Below, one piece after another: positions 17,584 to 28,800 of a stretch of 64,000 nt of DNA. Numbering within the stretch: position 1 is the stretch's first letter; the number at the start of each line of letters is the position of its first letter. Under the pieces are notes generated by a model that was not told where the DNA came from, did not search any database, and was given only the letters and a program-made list of their open reading frames with translations. The translations under genes were made by a program, and so were the position numbers. The DNA comes from Candidatus Phycorickettsia trachydisci (GTDB lineage: Bacteria > Pseudomonadota > Alphaproteobacteria > Rickettsiales > Rickettsiaceae). The DNA lies in the NCBI RefSeq assembly GCF_003015145.1, contig NZ_CP027845.1, forward strand, positions 930,001 to 994,000. The letters run 5' to 3'.

Positions 17584-20500
17584 CTATCCACCAGCGGCTG
17601 ATATAATTGCATTTATCGCACTACCCATTATATCTCTATATACTCTTCCTTCATAATTAAAAGGATCTAGCATTTTATCTAAAACACTTGGTCCTCTGTA
17701 TTTTACAGGTTCTGCTCTAGGAGCTCTTAATTCAGCTCTGGAATCTTGCAATTGAGGTTTAACTGATGCAGCTAGTTTTGGAGGAATGGAGCTTTGAGCA
17801 TTGCGTTCTACAACAGGAGCGCTTGCTACTGAAGCATTACTACTAATTTGAGGAGCAAGTAAAGGAGCTGGCGCTGGTGCTAGTGCAGGCGCTGGTGCAG
17901 GCGCTGGTGCAGGCGCTGGTGCAGGCGCTGGTGCTGGCTCTAAAGTCTGAGCTCTTTGCGCAAGATCAGTTATACCATAACTTCCAACTGGTCGGCTGCT
18001 AGGAATGAGAGAAGCTTTAGCTTGGACATCAATTGGGCTTTCGGATTTTTGATTTGCCATAAAATTTTTGAATTCTTCAAGACCTGATGAAAATGTTTTT
18101 ACAGCTTGTTGCTCTCCTTCAAGTTTTGCAACTTGTTTTTGAGAATTATATAGAGCAAATTGATCCTGCAATTGCCCTATACTTTTAGAGCCTATATTTT
18201 GAGATAAGAATTTAACTGCATCTTGATTTTCTGGTCTTGCTAAAACCTCTTGCTGCTCTTTAATTTGACCCTGATATTTCGCGATATCAGCATTGATATT
18301 ATTTTCTCTTTTTGCATCACTTTTTACTATGTTAGACAAAGCTTCTCTTCTAACCATATCCATATTTTGTCCCTCATCTCTCAAAATTTGTCTTCTTTCC
18401 TGAATTGCATCTAGCTCTTTATTTGAGCGCTTATATCCAGATTCAGCTTTTGACAATTGTTTTTGTGCTTTTTGCACTTCTGCCAAGTTAGTCATACGAC
18501 TTTCTTGAGTATTTAAAGCATCTTTAGCTGTTTCTAAAGCCTTAGGGGTTGCTGCATCTGCTCTAATATCCATCTTTTCTTGATCTTGTTCTATACGCTT
18601 TTGTAAAGCTTCTAAAGGCTTACTACTTAGATCCTGCGTTGGCTTGAACCCCATATTGGCACCTCTACTAATAGCTGCCCCTTCATTATCCTTTGCTTTA
18701 GCATATTGCTGCTGGAGTCTCTCTAAATCTTGACCAGTTTTACCACTAGTATAGCCCTCATATAAAGCCGTAAGAGCTTCAGAAGTTCTTTGAGTAGCTT
18801 GAGTAACGCCCTTATCTACAATTTGTTGTAACCTTGGATTAATGGCTCCCTGAGCGGCAGTATAAGCTCTAGATATATCATCTGTACGTAAATTCAATAA
18901 GAGACCTTCTTTCTGCTCGTTTTTAGAGTATTGAGAATTTAGCTCTGCAATTCTTTCGTTAACTTTGTTTAATGCTCTTTGTGAACTTTTAAGCTTATGG
19001 TAATGATATTCACTTCCTATTCCATTTATGTTGTCCCCAAGCTTTTGTCTACTCTGAGTAACTTGTTTTTCTAACTTAGCCCTTTGTTGTTCGGCAGCAT
19101 ATAATTGATCAGTAATCTTAACCTTATCTTCCGCAATTTTTGTGATATCGCCTACTGCATTATAATTTTGTCTCACAGCATCAACTCTGGCACTTTCCAT
19201 CATACCAGATAACTTGCCAGCATCTTCTTCCTTAACTCTTCCTAAAACAGAGTCTTGTCTAGTTTGATATTTTTCAAGTTTTGATTCTAGATTTTTAATG
19301 TTTCTTTGATTCAGCCATTTTCCAATAGGGTTTGCATCAGTAAATTTGCTCTCTTTTGCTGCATCAATCTGCGCACTTGCCGCAACTTGTTTCTGTACAT
19401 TTTCTATTGCTCTTGTTTGAAGAACATTTCTTTCCGTTGTACTTTGAGTATCTTGGGCTAATTCAAGTTTATCTTTTCTTTTACTTTCACGTTTATCTAT
19501 CCTTGCTTGTTTTGCATCATCACGTGACCTTTGTCTTTCATTTAGAATTGACTCTCTATTCTTAGATACATCTTCCTGATACTTTTCACGCCCCTTAGCA
19601 CTCTCGACAGCTTTTTGCAAAATCTCAACCCTTGTCCTCGCTTCACTAACCATCTTGTCATTAGCAAATCCTTTTAAGTCACCCTGAATATTACCACCCG
19701 ATACAACTTTTTGCTCGGAAAGACCAAGGATACCTGGATTATCTTTTCTCATTTGCATCAAAGCTCTCATTTGACTTTGTATTCCACCTTGAACATCAGC
19801 CAATAATTTTACTTTGTTAGGATCATCTCTGTTAACTTTTTTCTGCTGAGCTATTTCATTATCTTTACCTTTCAACCAATATTTATTCCAATCTAATTTT
19901 CCAGCATCGAAGACGTTTGAAAAAGCATTTTGATTAGCCATTTTATTGTTTAATTGTCTTATATTACTACTTGAAGTTATCCTTGATCCTTCCAAGCTGT
20001 TAGCATTCATATTATCTTGTAACTCTTGAGACAATTTAGTTAAATTAGATAACTTCTGACTAGCCTTATAAAAATCCAACCTTGTCTGAGCTTGCGCTAA
20101 TTCTTTACCCAACTCCTGACTTGTTTTACCATCGGCTAAAGCTCCTGCAATTTTATTACGAAGTGCAGCTGGAGAGGCTTTTAATTTTGCATAAGAATCG
20201 GTGACTTTGTCATTAGCAGCATTAAATGTTGCCATTCCTTTATCCCTCCACGCTTCCCTTGTATCGGTCCATTTTTCCCTTTTAATAGCTTTTTTATAAT
20301 CTTTTTCCAGATTAAAGAAACGTTCGCGGGCATCATGAATTGCAGACTTATCATTACCTTCTTTTGCCTGCGCAAGCTTCACCGCGGCCTTTTCCATCTC
20401 GTCCCCAAGCTCACCCGTTGATTTAAGTTTATTAATGATGCCCATTTCTCTTTTTTGAGCTTTATCAAAGTTCTTTTGCAATTTAGCGACTTCGGCATCA

Positions 20501-22824
20501 GGAGATTTGCGTAATAAATTGGCTAACTTATTTTGCTTAGATGGATCTTGTGGAAATGAAGCAAATTTTGCTTGCCTTGACTTAGCCTCATCCAAAGCAG
20601 TACGAGCATCTACTCTGGCCTTAGTGGCAGAAGACATTTTTTCTTGTATATTGGTCTTACTATTAGGATTTAATGCTTCTTTAAAACCTTTTTGGGTAAT
20701 TTTATCTCCTAAAGCCTCATGTCCTCCTAGTTTTCCAAGAAGATTTCCTCCACTTCTTCCCATACCTTGTAACTGTCCGCCTAAATTACGCATATCCATC
20801 CTAGCATTAGCCATAACCATAGAGCCTATTTTACCTCCCACGAACTTAGAAGCATCCCAGGCATATTTTGCAGCACCTCTTGCCGCAGCATGTGCCGCTT
20901 GTGGATTCAAACCGCCTCCAAATATACCTTCAGCTATCGATAAAGCTGCATCATTGAAGAATAATAAAACAATCGATATTACTATTAGGTGGAATAGCGC
21001 ATCTAAATGTATAAAATTACCTGAAGCAAACGCATTGAGACGATCCAAATCTTTTTGCAAACAAGGATCTAAGTATGGCAACTGTAAAAATCTTTGGTCT
21101 TGACATTCGTATGCCCTACAATAAGTCTGACTACCGTCAGCATTAGTTTTATACCAAGGCTTTGGGACAGCCAATGTAGTTAAGGTTGGATGGGAACACG
21201 TCTGAGTTGATGAATTAGCTTGAAAATTAGATAAACTAATTGAAATAGGCTCAGGAAAATACATATCCAATAATGAATACGGATTACTAGAAACTGACAT
21301 ACTAAATACATTATGGCGACACACTTTAAAACCTAATGTATTATATACTTCACTCCTGATCATACCTCCCAGAAACGCAAGAGCAGTGAACAAGATAATA
21401 GGTTGCATACTATAGGCAATCAATTTATCTAACCAACCTTTATACAAATGATGAGTCCAACCAAATAGCATAAAACATAGGAATACAGGAGTCAGAGACA
21501 GCATTACACCAACGAATAAAAATGCAGTGATAAAAAATATCCAGGCTTTAAGGTATATATAAGTAACTAAGAGCAACAAAAATATAAACATTAAAATGTA
21601 AACTATTCCGTGCCAATCAAACCAAAGTAAAGATGAGAGCTTAATTAAAGTTTCTTCAGCAAAAAGCAACGCTATAATACTTTCGCCACCAGAAGAATAT
21701 CCTCCCGTTGCAGCATACTCTATCATACCTATAATCTGATTCGCGCCATATATAAATATATTAAACAAATATCCACTAAAGTAATCCCAGCTGTTTGGGC
21801 TAAGCATTGCTGCAATGATTAATATTTTGATTACTCTATTTAGTATTTCCCAAGATGTAAAATGGACAACACCAATCAAAAATCCAGCACCTGTAAAGAA
21901 TATATATAAAGTGAGTATTGCTTTAACAGTTGTTAAAAAACCCGTTTGAGTTAGTATCGTAGCATATATTTTAGGTACAATCCCTGGCGTGCCTCCAGAT
22001 CCAGAAAATAAAATCTGTTGAAATTTATCAGCAAAAGATTTGAATGGATCTACACCTAAATTATGAACTCCAGATTTAATCTTAACTATATATTGACCAG
22101 CGTTATCACTGTAATCTATATCTAACATTTTAAAAAATAGCTTACCCCCTACATAATTGCTGATATCTTGATTATTAATGTTATTAATAACAATTCCACC
22201 AGCAGGACCGCTAGGATCAAAAAGTCCAGCATTATTCTCTTTGGCTCCAACATGGAAAGTATACCCTTGTGGAGCAGCCTGACTTGTAACGGTTGAATTT
22301 GGACTTACAATATTAGGACCAGAGGTTTGCAGCAAGCCATAAAGACCTATCCCTTGAGTCATCAAACAAGGAGCATTTGTTATACGGAGTGTATCAGGAG
22401 TACCAGCTGCGAAACAAGTAGTGGAATTAGAAGTACCAAAATTACAAGTTCTTAAATTAACAATTGAAGGTGGCAAATAATTATAATACCTAGGAGAACC
22501 AAACCATGGACTCCAGGCTGATAAACTGCTTCCCATGTTATTATTTAACAGAGGATCTAGATAGTTGTTCCATTGCCAATTCGTAACCATAATTGTAACA
22601 GGATCTCCAGTCAAAGAATACCCGCTATCTAACCAAGCACCCATATCCTTATTTTGATAATCAGTAACATAATTATTTGTAGAAGTGTTATCTGGATATC
22701 TAGATGAAACAGTAACTGAAGCAAAACCAAAATCATCAGCTTCAATACACTCGGTTCTATTACAACCCGAAAGCATTAAGCTAATTAGTAAAAGTAAGAT
22801 GTTAATTTTTATAGTGTTGCGCAT
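17584..22824 (-). CDS. VirB6/TrbL-family type IV secretion protein with long C-terminal extension (1746 aa)
   Basis: VirB6 proteins form part of the inner-membrane channel of type IV secretion systems; Rickettsiales encode several long versions in tandem. The N-terminus is a lipoprotein signal (LLLLISLMLSGC, lipobox LSGC at about 17-21). Residues 25-280 form a Cys-containing extracytoplasmic domain. A multi-span membrane core at about 285-640 includes TTVKAILTLYIFFTGAGFLI and the tryptophan-rich ILFTALAFLGG region, and ends near FHLIVISIVLLFFNDAALS. From about 660 to the end the protein is soluble and dominated by Lys/Gln/Glu/Ala-rich coiled coil, with a Pro-Ala linker near 1628-1652. It lies 7 bases after the giant VirB6-like gene and surely shares its transcript. 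No VirB3, VirB4 or VirB8-11 gene is in the window. The extension has no catalytic motif I recognise. Confidence 0.85.
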   Translation of the reverse strand: MRNTIKINILLLLISLMLSGCNRTECIEADDFGFASVTVSSRYPDNTSTNNYVTDYQNKDMGAWLDSGYSLTGDPVTIMVTNWQWNNYLDPLLNNNMGSSLSAWSPWFGSPRYYNYLPPSIVNLRTCNFGTSNSTTCFAAGTPDTLRITNAPCLMTQGIGLYGLLQTSGPNIVSPNSTVTSQAAPQGYTFHVGAKENNAGLFDPSGPAGGIVINNINNQDISNYVGGKLFFKMLDIDYSDNAGQYIVKIKSGVHNLGVDPFKSFADKFQQILFSGSGGTPGIVPKIYATILTQTGFLTTVKAILTLYIFFTGAGFLIGVVHFTSWEILNRVIKILIIAAMLSPNSWDYFSGYLFNIFIYGANQIIGMIEYAATGGYSSGGESIIALLFAEETLIKLSSLLWFDWHGIVYILMFIFLLLLVTYIYLKAWIFFITAFLFVGVMLSLTPVFLCFMLFGWTHHLYKGWLDKLIAYSMQPIILFTALAFLGGMIRSEVYNTLGFKVCRHNVFSMSVSSNPYSLLDMYFPEPISISLSNFQANSSTQTCSHPTLTTLAVPKPWYKTNADGSQTYCRAYECQDQRFLQLPYLDPCLQKDLDRLNAFASGNFIHLDALFHLIVISIVLLFFNDAALSIAEGIFGGGLNPQAAHAAARGAAKYAWDASKFVGGKIGSMVMANARMDMRNLGGQLQGMGRSGGNLLGKLGGHEALGDKITQKGFKEALNPNSKTNIQEKMSSATKARVDARTALDEAKSRQAKFASFPQDPSKQNKLANLLRKSPDAEVAKLQKNFDKAQKREMGIINKLKSTGELGDEMEKAAVKLAQAKEGNDKSAIHDARERFFNLEKDYKKAIKREKWTDTREAWRDKGMATFNAANDKVTDSYAKLKASPAALRNKIAGALADGKTSQELGKELAQAQTRLDFYKASQKLSNLTKLSQELQDNMNANSLEGSRITSSSNIRQLNNKMANQNAFSNVFDAGKLDWNKYWLKGKDNEIAQQKKVNRDDPNKVKLLADVQGGIQSQMRALMQMRKDNPGILGLSEQKVVSGGNIQGDLKGFANDKMVSEARTRVEILQKAVESAKGREKYQEDVSKNRESILNERQRSRDDAKQARIDKRESKRKDKLELAQDTQSTTERNVLQTRAIENVQKQVAASAQIDAAKESKFTDANPIGKWLNQRNIKNLESKLEKYQTRQDSVLGRVKEEDAGKLSGMMESARVDAVRQNYNAVGDITKIAEDKVKITDQLYAAEQQRAKLEKQVTQSRQKLGDNINGIGSEYHYHKLKSSQRALNKVNERIAELNSQYSKNEQKEGLLLNLRTDDISRAYTAAQGAINPRLQQIVDKGVTQATQRTSEALTALYEGYTSGKTGQDLERLQQQYAKAKDNEGAAISRGANMGFKPTQDLSSKPLEALQKRIEQDQEKMDIRADAATPKALETAKDALNTQESRMTNLAEVQKAQKQLSKAESGYKRSNKELDAIQERRQILRDEGQNMDMVRREALSNIVKSDAKRENNINADIAKYQGQIKEQQEVLARPENQDAVKFLSQNIGSKSIGQLQDQFALYNSQKQVAKLEGEQQAVKTFSSGLEEFKNFMANQKSESPIDVQAKASLIPSSRPVGSYGITDLAQRAQTLEPAPAPAPAPAPAPAPAPALAPAPAPLLAPQISSNASVASAPVVERNAQSSIPPKLAASVKPQLQDSRAELRAPRAEPVKYRGPSVLDKMLDPFNYEGRVYRDIMGSAINAIISAAGG
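17868..17940 (-). repeat. Pro-Ala dipeptide repeat in the 1746-aa VirB6-like protein
   Basis: A run of alternating Pro and Ala codons (one Leu interruption) about 24 residues long, made of near-identical six- and twelve-base units. It probably forms a stiff extended linker near the C-terminus. Such short repeats change length easily. Confidence 0.8.
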
Positions 22825-22831
22825 ACATTAG

Positions 22832-25800
22832 TTATCCTTTACTATCTTTTGGTTTATTAGTTGATCCTCTTGGAGCAGCACTTCCACCCCCACTAGATGT
22901 GCTTGAATTTTTTGGACTACCTTCATCCGACGGCTTGCTTGAAACCTTACGCCCTTCAAGAGTTGTAAGTGTTGGAGCCGCTTTAGCACCTTCTGCTGAA
23001 CCTGAAATAGCAGATTTAGAGCTAGCTTGTTCTTGTCTAGTAACTTGTGGGGGAGTAACCGTTACTTTTCTTTGTACACCTAATTCTATATCTTGAGTTA
23101 TGATTTCACTTTTACTTCTAGCTAGAGCAGCTCCTCCCCGGTCTTCATCAGTAGACTGTCTCTTCAATTGTTGTTTTCCGCTAGCTTTTTCTTGACGTAA
23201 CGGAGCTATTTTTTGCAGATTTTCTAGCGCTTCTTGAGATTGTGTTAAAGCCTTTTGAGCCCTCTGGAAGTTCACATTAAATGTTGAATCTGTAAGCTTA
23301 CTACGTGAATCATTATTACTTGCTTTTGTATCCAAATCTTTTCTTACGCTACTAATCCTGTTTTCAGCACGTTCTATTAATTCCTGAACTTTAGTTAATT
23401 CATCTCGATTTATAGATATTCCTTGCTCTTGGGCTTTCTCAATATACTTATTAAATTTTTCTATATTTTCATTCGTTTCAAGTAAAGATTTTTCTATTTC
23501 TTGGTTAGCTAAAACACGCTGCACTCCTTTTGTATTCACACGCTTCAATGGATCCGAGGATCTTGCGGCAGCCATAGCCATATCCATAGCAGTATATCCT
23601 GCTTGATTTTTCTCTGTAACTAGTTTTGAGATATCAGGATTTATACTTAACAGGTACTCTATTACATCTTCTCTGCCATTCCTAGCAGCTATATGTAATG
23701 CCGTATTACCTCTTTCATCTTTAGCAAAAATATTTGTATTATCCTTTACCCTCTTTAAATCAGCAAAATTTCCTGTAGCAACGGCTCCTAAAAAATTGTT
23801 TGTATTTGCATCAGCTTTGTAATTCAAGGAAGGGGTAGCTGGTCTAATAGATACTCGTTCTTGGTCACCTCTATTATCTGATATTGCCCCCTGTTGAACT
23901 TTTGTTACAATTCTTTCTTGAGTCTCCCTAAATTCTTTACTACTATCTTGAATTTGTTTATTTAAATCGATAAACTTATCACGTTCATCTGAGCTAAGGG
24001 TACCAGCTTCTTTTTTACTAACTAAATCTTGATAAACTTTAAATGTATCAAGAAATTTATCCCTCGATTCTGTCAACTGTTTTAAAGACTCATTTACTTC
24101 TCCCCTTAAAGATGATGTATCTACGTTATTTTTCTCCAATTTTTTAATTTCTGAATTTATATCTTTACTAAATTTTTCTTCATTAAAACCACTAATCTTA
24201 ACATTCATCTTCTTTATGATATCAAACCTTTCTCCTTGTCGACCAAGATCTCCAGCCATAGATGCCTGCAGAGCTGATGCGCGCTCAGCAATGTTTATCC
24301 CTCCAGAACTTGCTGCATCCCTCGCATCTCTCTTACGTTCATCAGCAGCTCTAATATTTTGTCTACGTTCATCAGCAGCTCTAGATGCTTGCAAAGCCGA
24401 AGTGCGCTCAGCAATATCAAATTTCTGTCCAATATTGCTAGCTTCACCTCTATCAGCAGCACGTATAGCTCGCTCACCTTTAGCAAAAGCCCCTTCTGTA
24501 GCCGCACTAGCTGCTATATCAGTAAATTTCTCCTTATGATCTCTTAGGTCAGCCTGGGCTCGTTGCACTGATGCTTCTTTGGCTACTTCTTGTTTTTGTA
24601 CGCCTTCTCTTGTAACTTTTTGTAACTTATCTGATGTCATAGATCGCTGCAAAGCCGAAGTGCGCTCAGCAATATTTACTCCTCCAGAACTTGCCGCATC
24701 TCTCGCATCTCTCTTACGTTCATCAGCAGCTCTAATATTTTGTTTACGCTCATCATCAGCTCTAGATGCTTGCAGAGCTGATGCGCGCTGCTTCATATCC
24801 ACTCCAGCCACCTTGCCAATATTACTCGCCTCATCCCTATCAGCAGCACGTATAGCTCGCTCACCTTTAGCAAAAGCCCCTTCTGTAGACGCACTAGCTG
24901 CTATACCAGTAAATTTCTCCTTATGATCTTTTAGGTCAGCTTGGGCTCGTTGCACTGATGCTTCTTTGGCTACTTCTTGTTTTTTTACGCCTTCTCTTGT
25001 AACTTTTTGTAACTTATCTGATGTCATAGATCGCTGCAAAGCGTCAATGCGCTCAGCAATACTTACTCCCCCAGAACTTGCCGCATCCCTCACATCTCTC
25101 TTACGTTCCTCAGAAGCTCTAATATTTTGTTTACGCTCATCATCAGCTCTAGATGCTTGCAAAGCCGAAGTGCGCTCAGCAATATCAAATTTCTGTCCAA
25201 TATTGCTAGCTTCACCTCTATCAGCAGCACGTATAGCTCGCTCACCTTTAGCAAAAGCTCCTTCTGTAGCTGCGCTAGCTGCACTAACTGCTATACCAGT
25301 AAATTTCTCCTTATGGCTTTTTAAGTCAGCTTCACTCACTTGCGTTGGGGCTTCTTTACCAATTTGTCGAGCCGCTTGCTGTGCCTTTTTCAATTCAGCT
25401 TCTATTTGCTTATATTCTGCTTCAACGGATTCTTTAACTTTTGCAGCTCCCCACAATATCTCTTTAGCTTGCTCTTTAACTATATCTCCGCGTAAACCTC
25501 TCAACCAACTACCCAATCCGCTGGAACCTTCAGAGTCTTCCCTTTCTCTAAGAAGTGCTGTTGGACTCATTCCACGATCCTTGACGAATTTTTCAGCATT
25601 ATTGTAACGTCTATTAGCATCTTCCAAATCTTTCATTGCAGCAGCGTATTTTTGCTGTAATTCTGGAATAATAGCAGCAGCTCTCTGTCTATCTGCTTGC
25701 CTATCCTGATCTCGATCCTTAGCTGCCTGTAAAGCCGAAGCGCGTACTATAACAGTCACATCTCCTTTTGTTGAAGCATCTCTGGCATCTTTTCTACGCT

Positions 25801-28800
25801 CATCACGAGCCCTAGCTGCCTCTAAAACCAAGGCACGATCAGCAATATCAATTTTTCCAACATTACTAGCTTCGTCTCTACTAGCAGCACGTATAGCTCG
25901 TGCACCTTCAGCAAAAGCCGCTCCCTTAGCTGCTTGTTTTGATATATCAGTAAATTTCTCTTTATGACTTTTTAAGTCAGCTTGGGCTCGCTGTACTGAT
26001 GATTCTTGTTTAGTCTTCATCTCACCTAATACGTCAGTCATCTTACCTTTATAAGTATCCAAAGCAGCTTTATCTAAGGCCGCTTCACGTTTATTCTTTT
26101 CAACCCTTAATGCTGACAACTGATCTTTAGCATCATTAATAGCAGCACGAGTGCGGAAGGCCCCTTGTATTTTCGTCGCCGCAGTTTCCTGTTGTTTATA
26201 CTCGCGTAAAGATGAAGCTATCGTTGGGGCATCTACAGCTTTACCTTTTGTAACAGTTTTCCACTCATCACCTTGAACAGACTTAGAGGACTCTTTTTTC
26301 CTATCAAGATCTGACGGAGCCCCTCTAGCCTGAGTCACTGTACGGGCAACTAATGGGCTGGCAATTACGGCTGACCCAGTGATAAGTTTTTCCACCTGAG
26401 ATGGAGTTTTTAATTGCTCACTAGAGGGCGCACTTCTTATCCTACCAGATCCATCTGACCATAATTTTGCCGCATTCTCTCTTGCTCCTTCTACAGCTGC
26501 AATACTTGATTGTCTAGCTACCGCATCTTTAGATCTTTGTTCAGCAATATCTGCACGTTTTTCTGCATCTCTAAATATTCCTGCAGCAGCTCCAAATCTA
26601 GCCTCCCCAGAACTTGCCCTTTGATCCCTTAGAGCAGCTCTTTCATTACGCAGCCTTAAGACAGTATTTTCTCTTTGTTTACTGATATCCGCACTCTGGT
26701 CTTTCAAACCATCTAAAGCAGATTTATAAGCTTCACTAGATTGAATAATACGCTCCCTTAATTTACCCAGTTCTGCTTTCTCTTGTGATAATAAGGCTCC
26801 TTCTTTTTGTTTTTGAGATAGTTCCCTAAAACGAACACTATCATCCTTAAATTGAGTGTCTAATTCTTTTATCCTACCTAATATTTTCTCATTTCTTTCG
26901 GCAAGCTGAGCTCTACCTTCATCAGAAAGGTTTTTACTTAATATTTTTGTATCTTTAGCTAATTGACTCATTAATTCAGCTGCTTGACCTTTACGCTCAG
27001 CAGTTCTTTCTATACTCGCTGTAGCTTCTTTATCTGCCGCTCTGCGAACAACATAACCACGAGTTACAGCTTGTAGTGCATCTTGCTGACGTACTTGCTT
27101 ATTGATCTCTTCATTACGATCTTTCAGCCCTTGTAAAGCTGACTTGTATGAATCCTCCGTTTTACTGATAGTCTCCCTTAATTTGCTTAGTTCAATTCTC
27201 TCAAGGCCAGTTAAAGTTCTATCATCTTGCTTTTTAGACAACTCTTCAAAACGAGATTTGTCTTTGCTAAATTGGACATTTAAAACATTAATGTTATCTA
27301 AAATACCCTTATTTTTCTCAACAAGCTGATTTCTATCTTTGTCATTAGATAAAAACTTGCTTAATCTTTCCGTATCCCTCTCCAAAGATTGTTTTAAATC
27401 TCCAGCTTCTTTTTGCCCTCTGGCAACATCATTAATGAGGTTTTTTGCCCTCAAATCTGCAGATTGTGTTAATCCAAATGCTTTTTCTAATGCCTCTTTA
27501 CGACTACCAGCCGGTACTCCAGTAATCTCCTTAAATGAATCACTAGACTTTGCGATTTCTTTAGCAGCTTCGAAAGTCTTGCGAGATAATTGAGCATCTT
27601 GAGCACCCGTCATTTTTAACATACGGTCACTTTCTCCAGCTACACCACTTCTCACAACTAACTTATCTCCAACCCCATCGTAACTAGCTTTACCTAATTT
27701 TAATCCTGACTCAACATTCGTTGGAGCAAATCTATCAGACCCTTCCAATTGCGCAATACGTTTTGCAAGATCTACCTTAGCACTTTCAGCGGTTCTTTTA
27801 GGGTCCAATCTATCATCAGCTTGCTTTGATTTTAAAGCGGCATCAAAAGCGCTATATTTGCGAGCCTTGGCTGCTGCCGCAGCTGCTATTGGACTTAATT
27901 TAGTAATCGCCTCTCTTTCTTCAGCTCTGCGTTCTTGTAACTGTTTGCCTCTAGCTGCTGCATCAGCCGCAATACCTGAGAATATCTTACGTTTCGCATC
28001 TACGATACTTTCTCTTTCTTTTTCAAGTTTATCTAAAGCATTCTTTGATGCTCCATCACTACGCTTGATCTGTTCAGTAGCCTTTGCTAAGAGTTTTAAT
28101 TCTTCAGTAGATACATCTCGCGTTTGAGTAGCCTTTATAACTCTTTCGAAATTATCTCTAGCACTTCCCAAAGCAGCTTGAGCTGATATAGACTCTCTTA
28201 AAGCATCCGTTGTAGCTCTCGCAGGACTAGCAACACCACCAACCCCTCTCATACTCCTCAAGACCTTTAATTCCTCATCTCTTTCTTTCTTACTATCATT
28301 AATTTGTTGTGATCTGGAATCAATCTTAGACAAAACTCCCCTTGTTGCACTTTCATATTTCTTTAATGCTTCTTTTCTATCTCTTCTTATATTTCCAAGC
28401 TCACCCCTTGCTAGATCAAATGCATTAACAGAAAGCTCTTTTGCTTCTTTGATGATCTTAGTTGCATTGCTTAAATTTTCAACTTCAGTTTTGGATAAAT
28501 CTCTACCGCTTTTAATTGCTGCCATAGATTGAGCAACCGTCTTTTCAGCCTGTTCTAAATCTTTACTCTTACCCCCTAAGGCTCTAACAGCATCTAAAGT
28601 ATCTTGCCTTCTTTCTACAGAAGAACCTATAGCTTTAAGTAAAGCCTCTTCTCTACCTATTGCTTTGGACATCTCTGAACTTCTCTCCATTTTATCCTTG
28701 CTGCCAGCAATATCTCCCATTGTCCTTTTTTCGAAGTCTTTGCGAGCATCTCTTACGCCTTCACGCAAACCTTCTACCTCCTTTCCTAACCTACCTAATG

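Noticed and set aside
17868-17940. Microsatellite as a mobile-element or integration trace
   Set aside because: It is an in-frame Pro-Ala linker with no flanking duplication or transposase sequence.
20507-21103. 198-codon plus-strand frame inside the 1746-codon VirB6-like gene
   Set aside because: Antisense to continuous VirB6-like coding sequence; Pro/Leu/Ala/Ser-rich composition is typical of the reverse reading of such sequence.
24216-25607. Several overlapping plus-strand open frames of 100-210 codons
   Set aside because: All are antisense to the long C-terminal repeats of the giant gene and resemble each other only because the repeats do.
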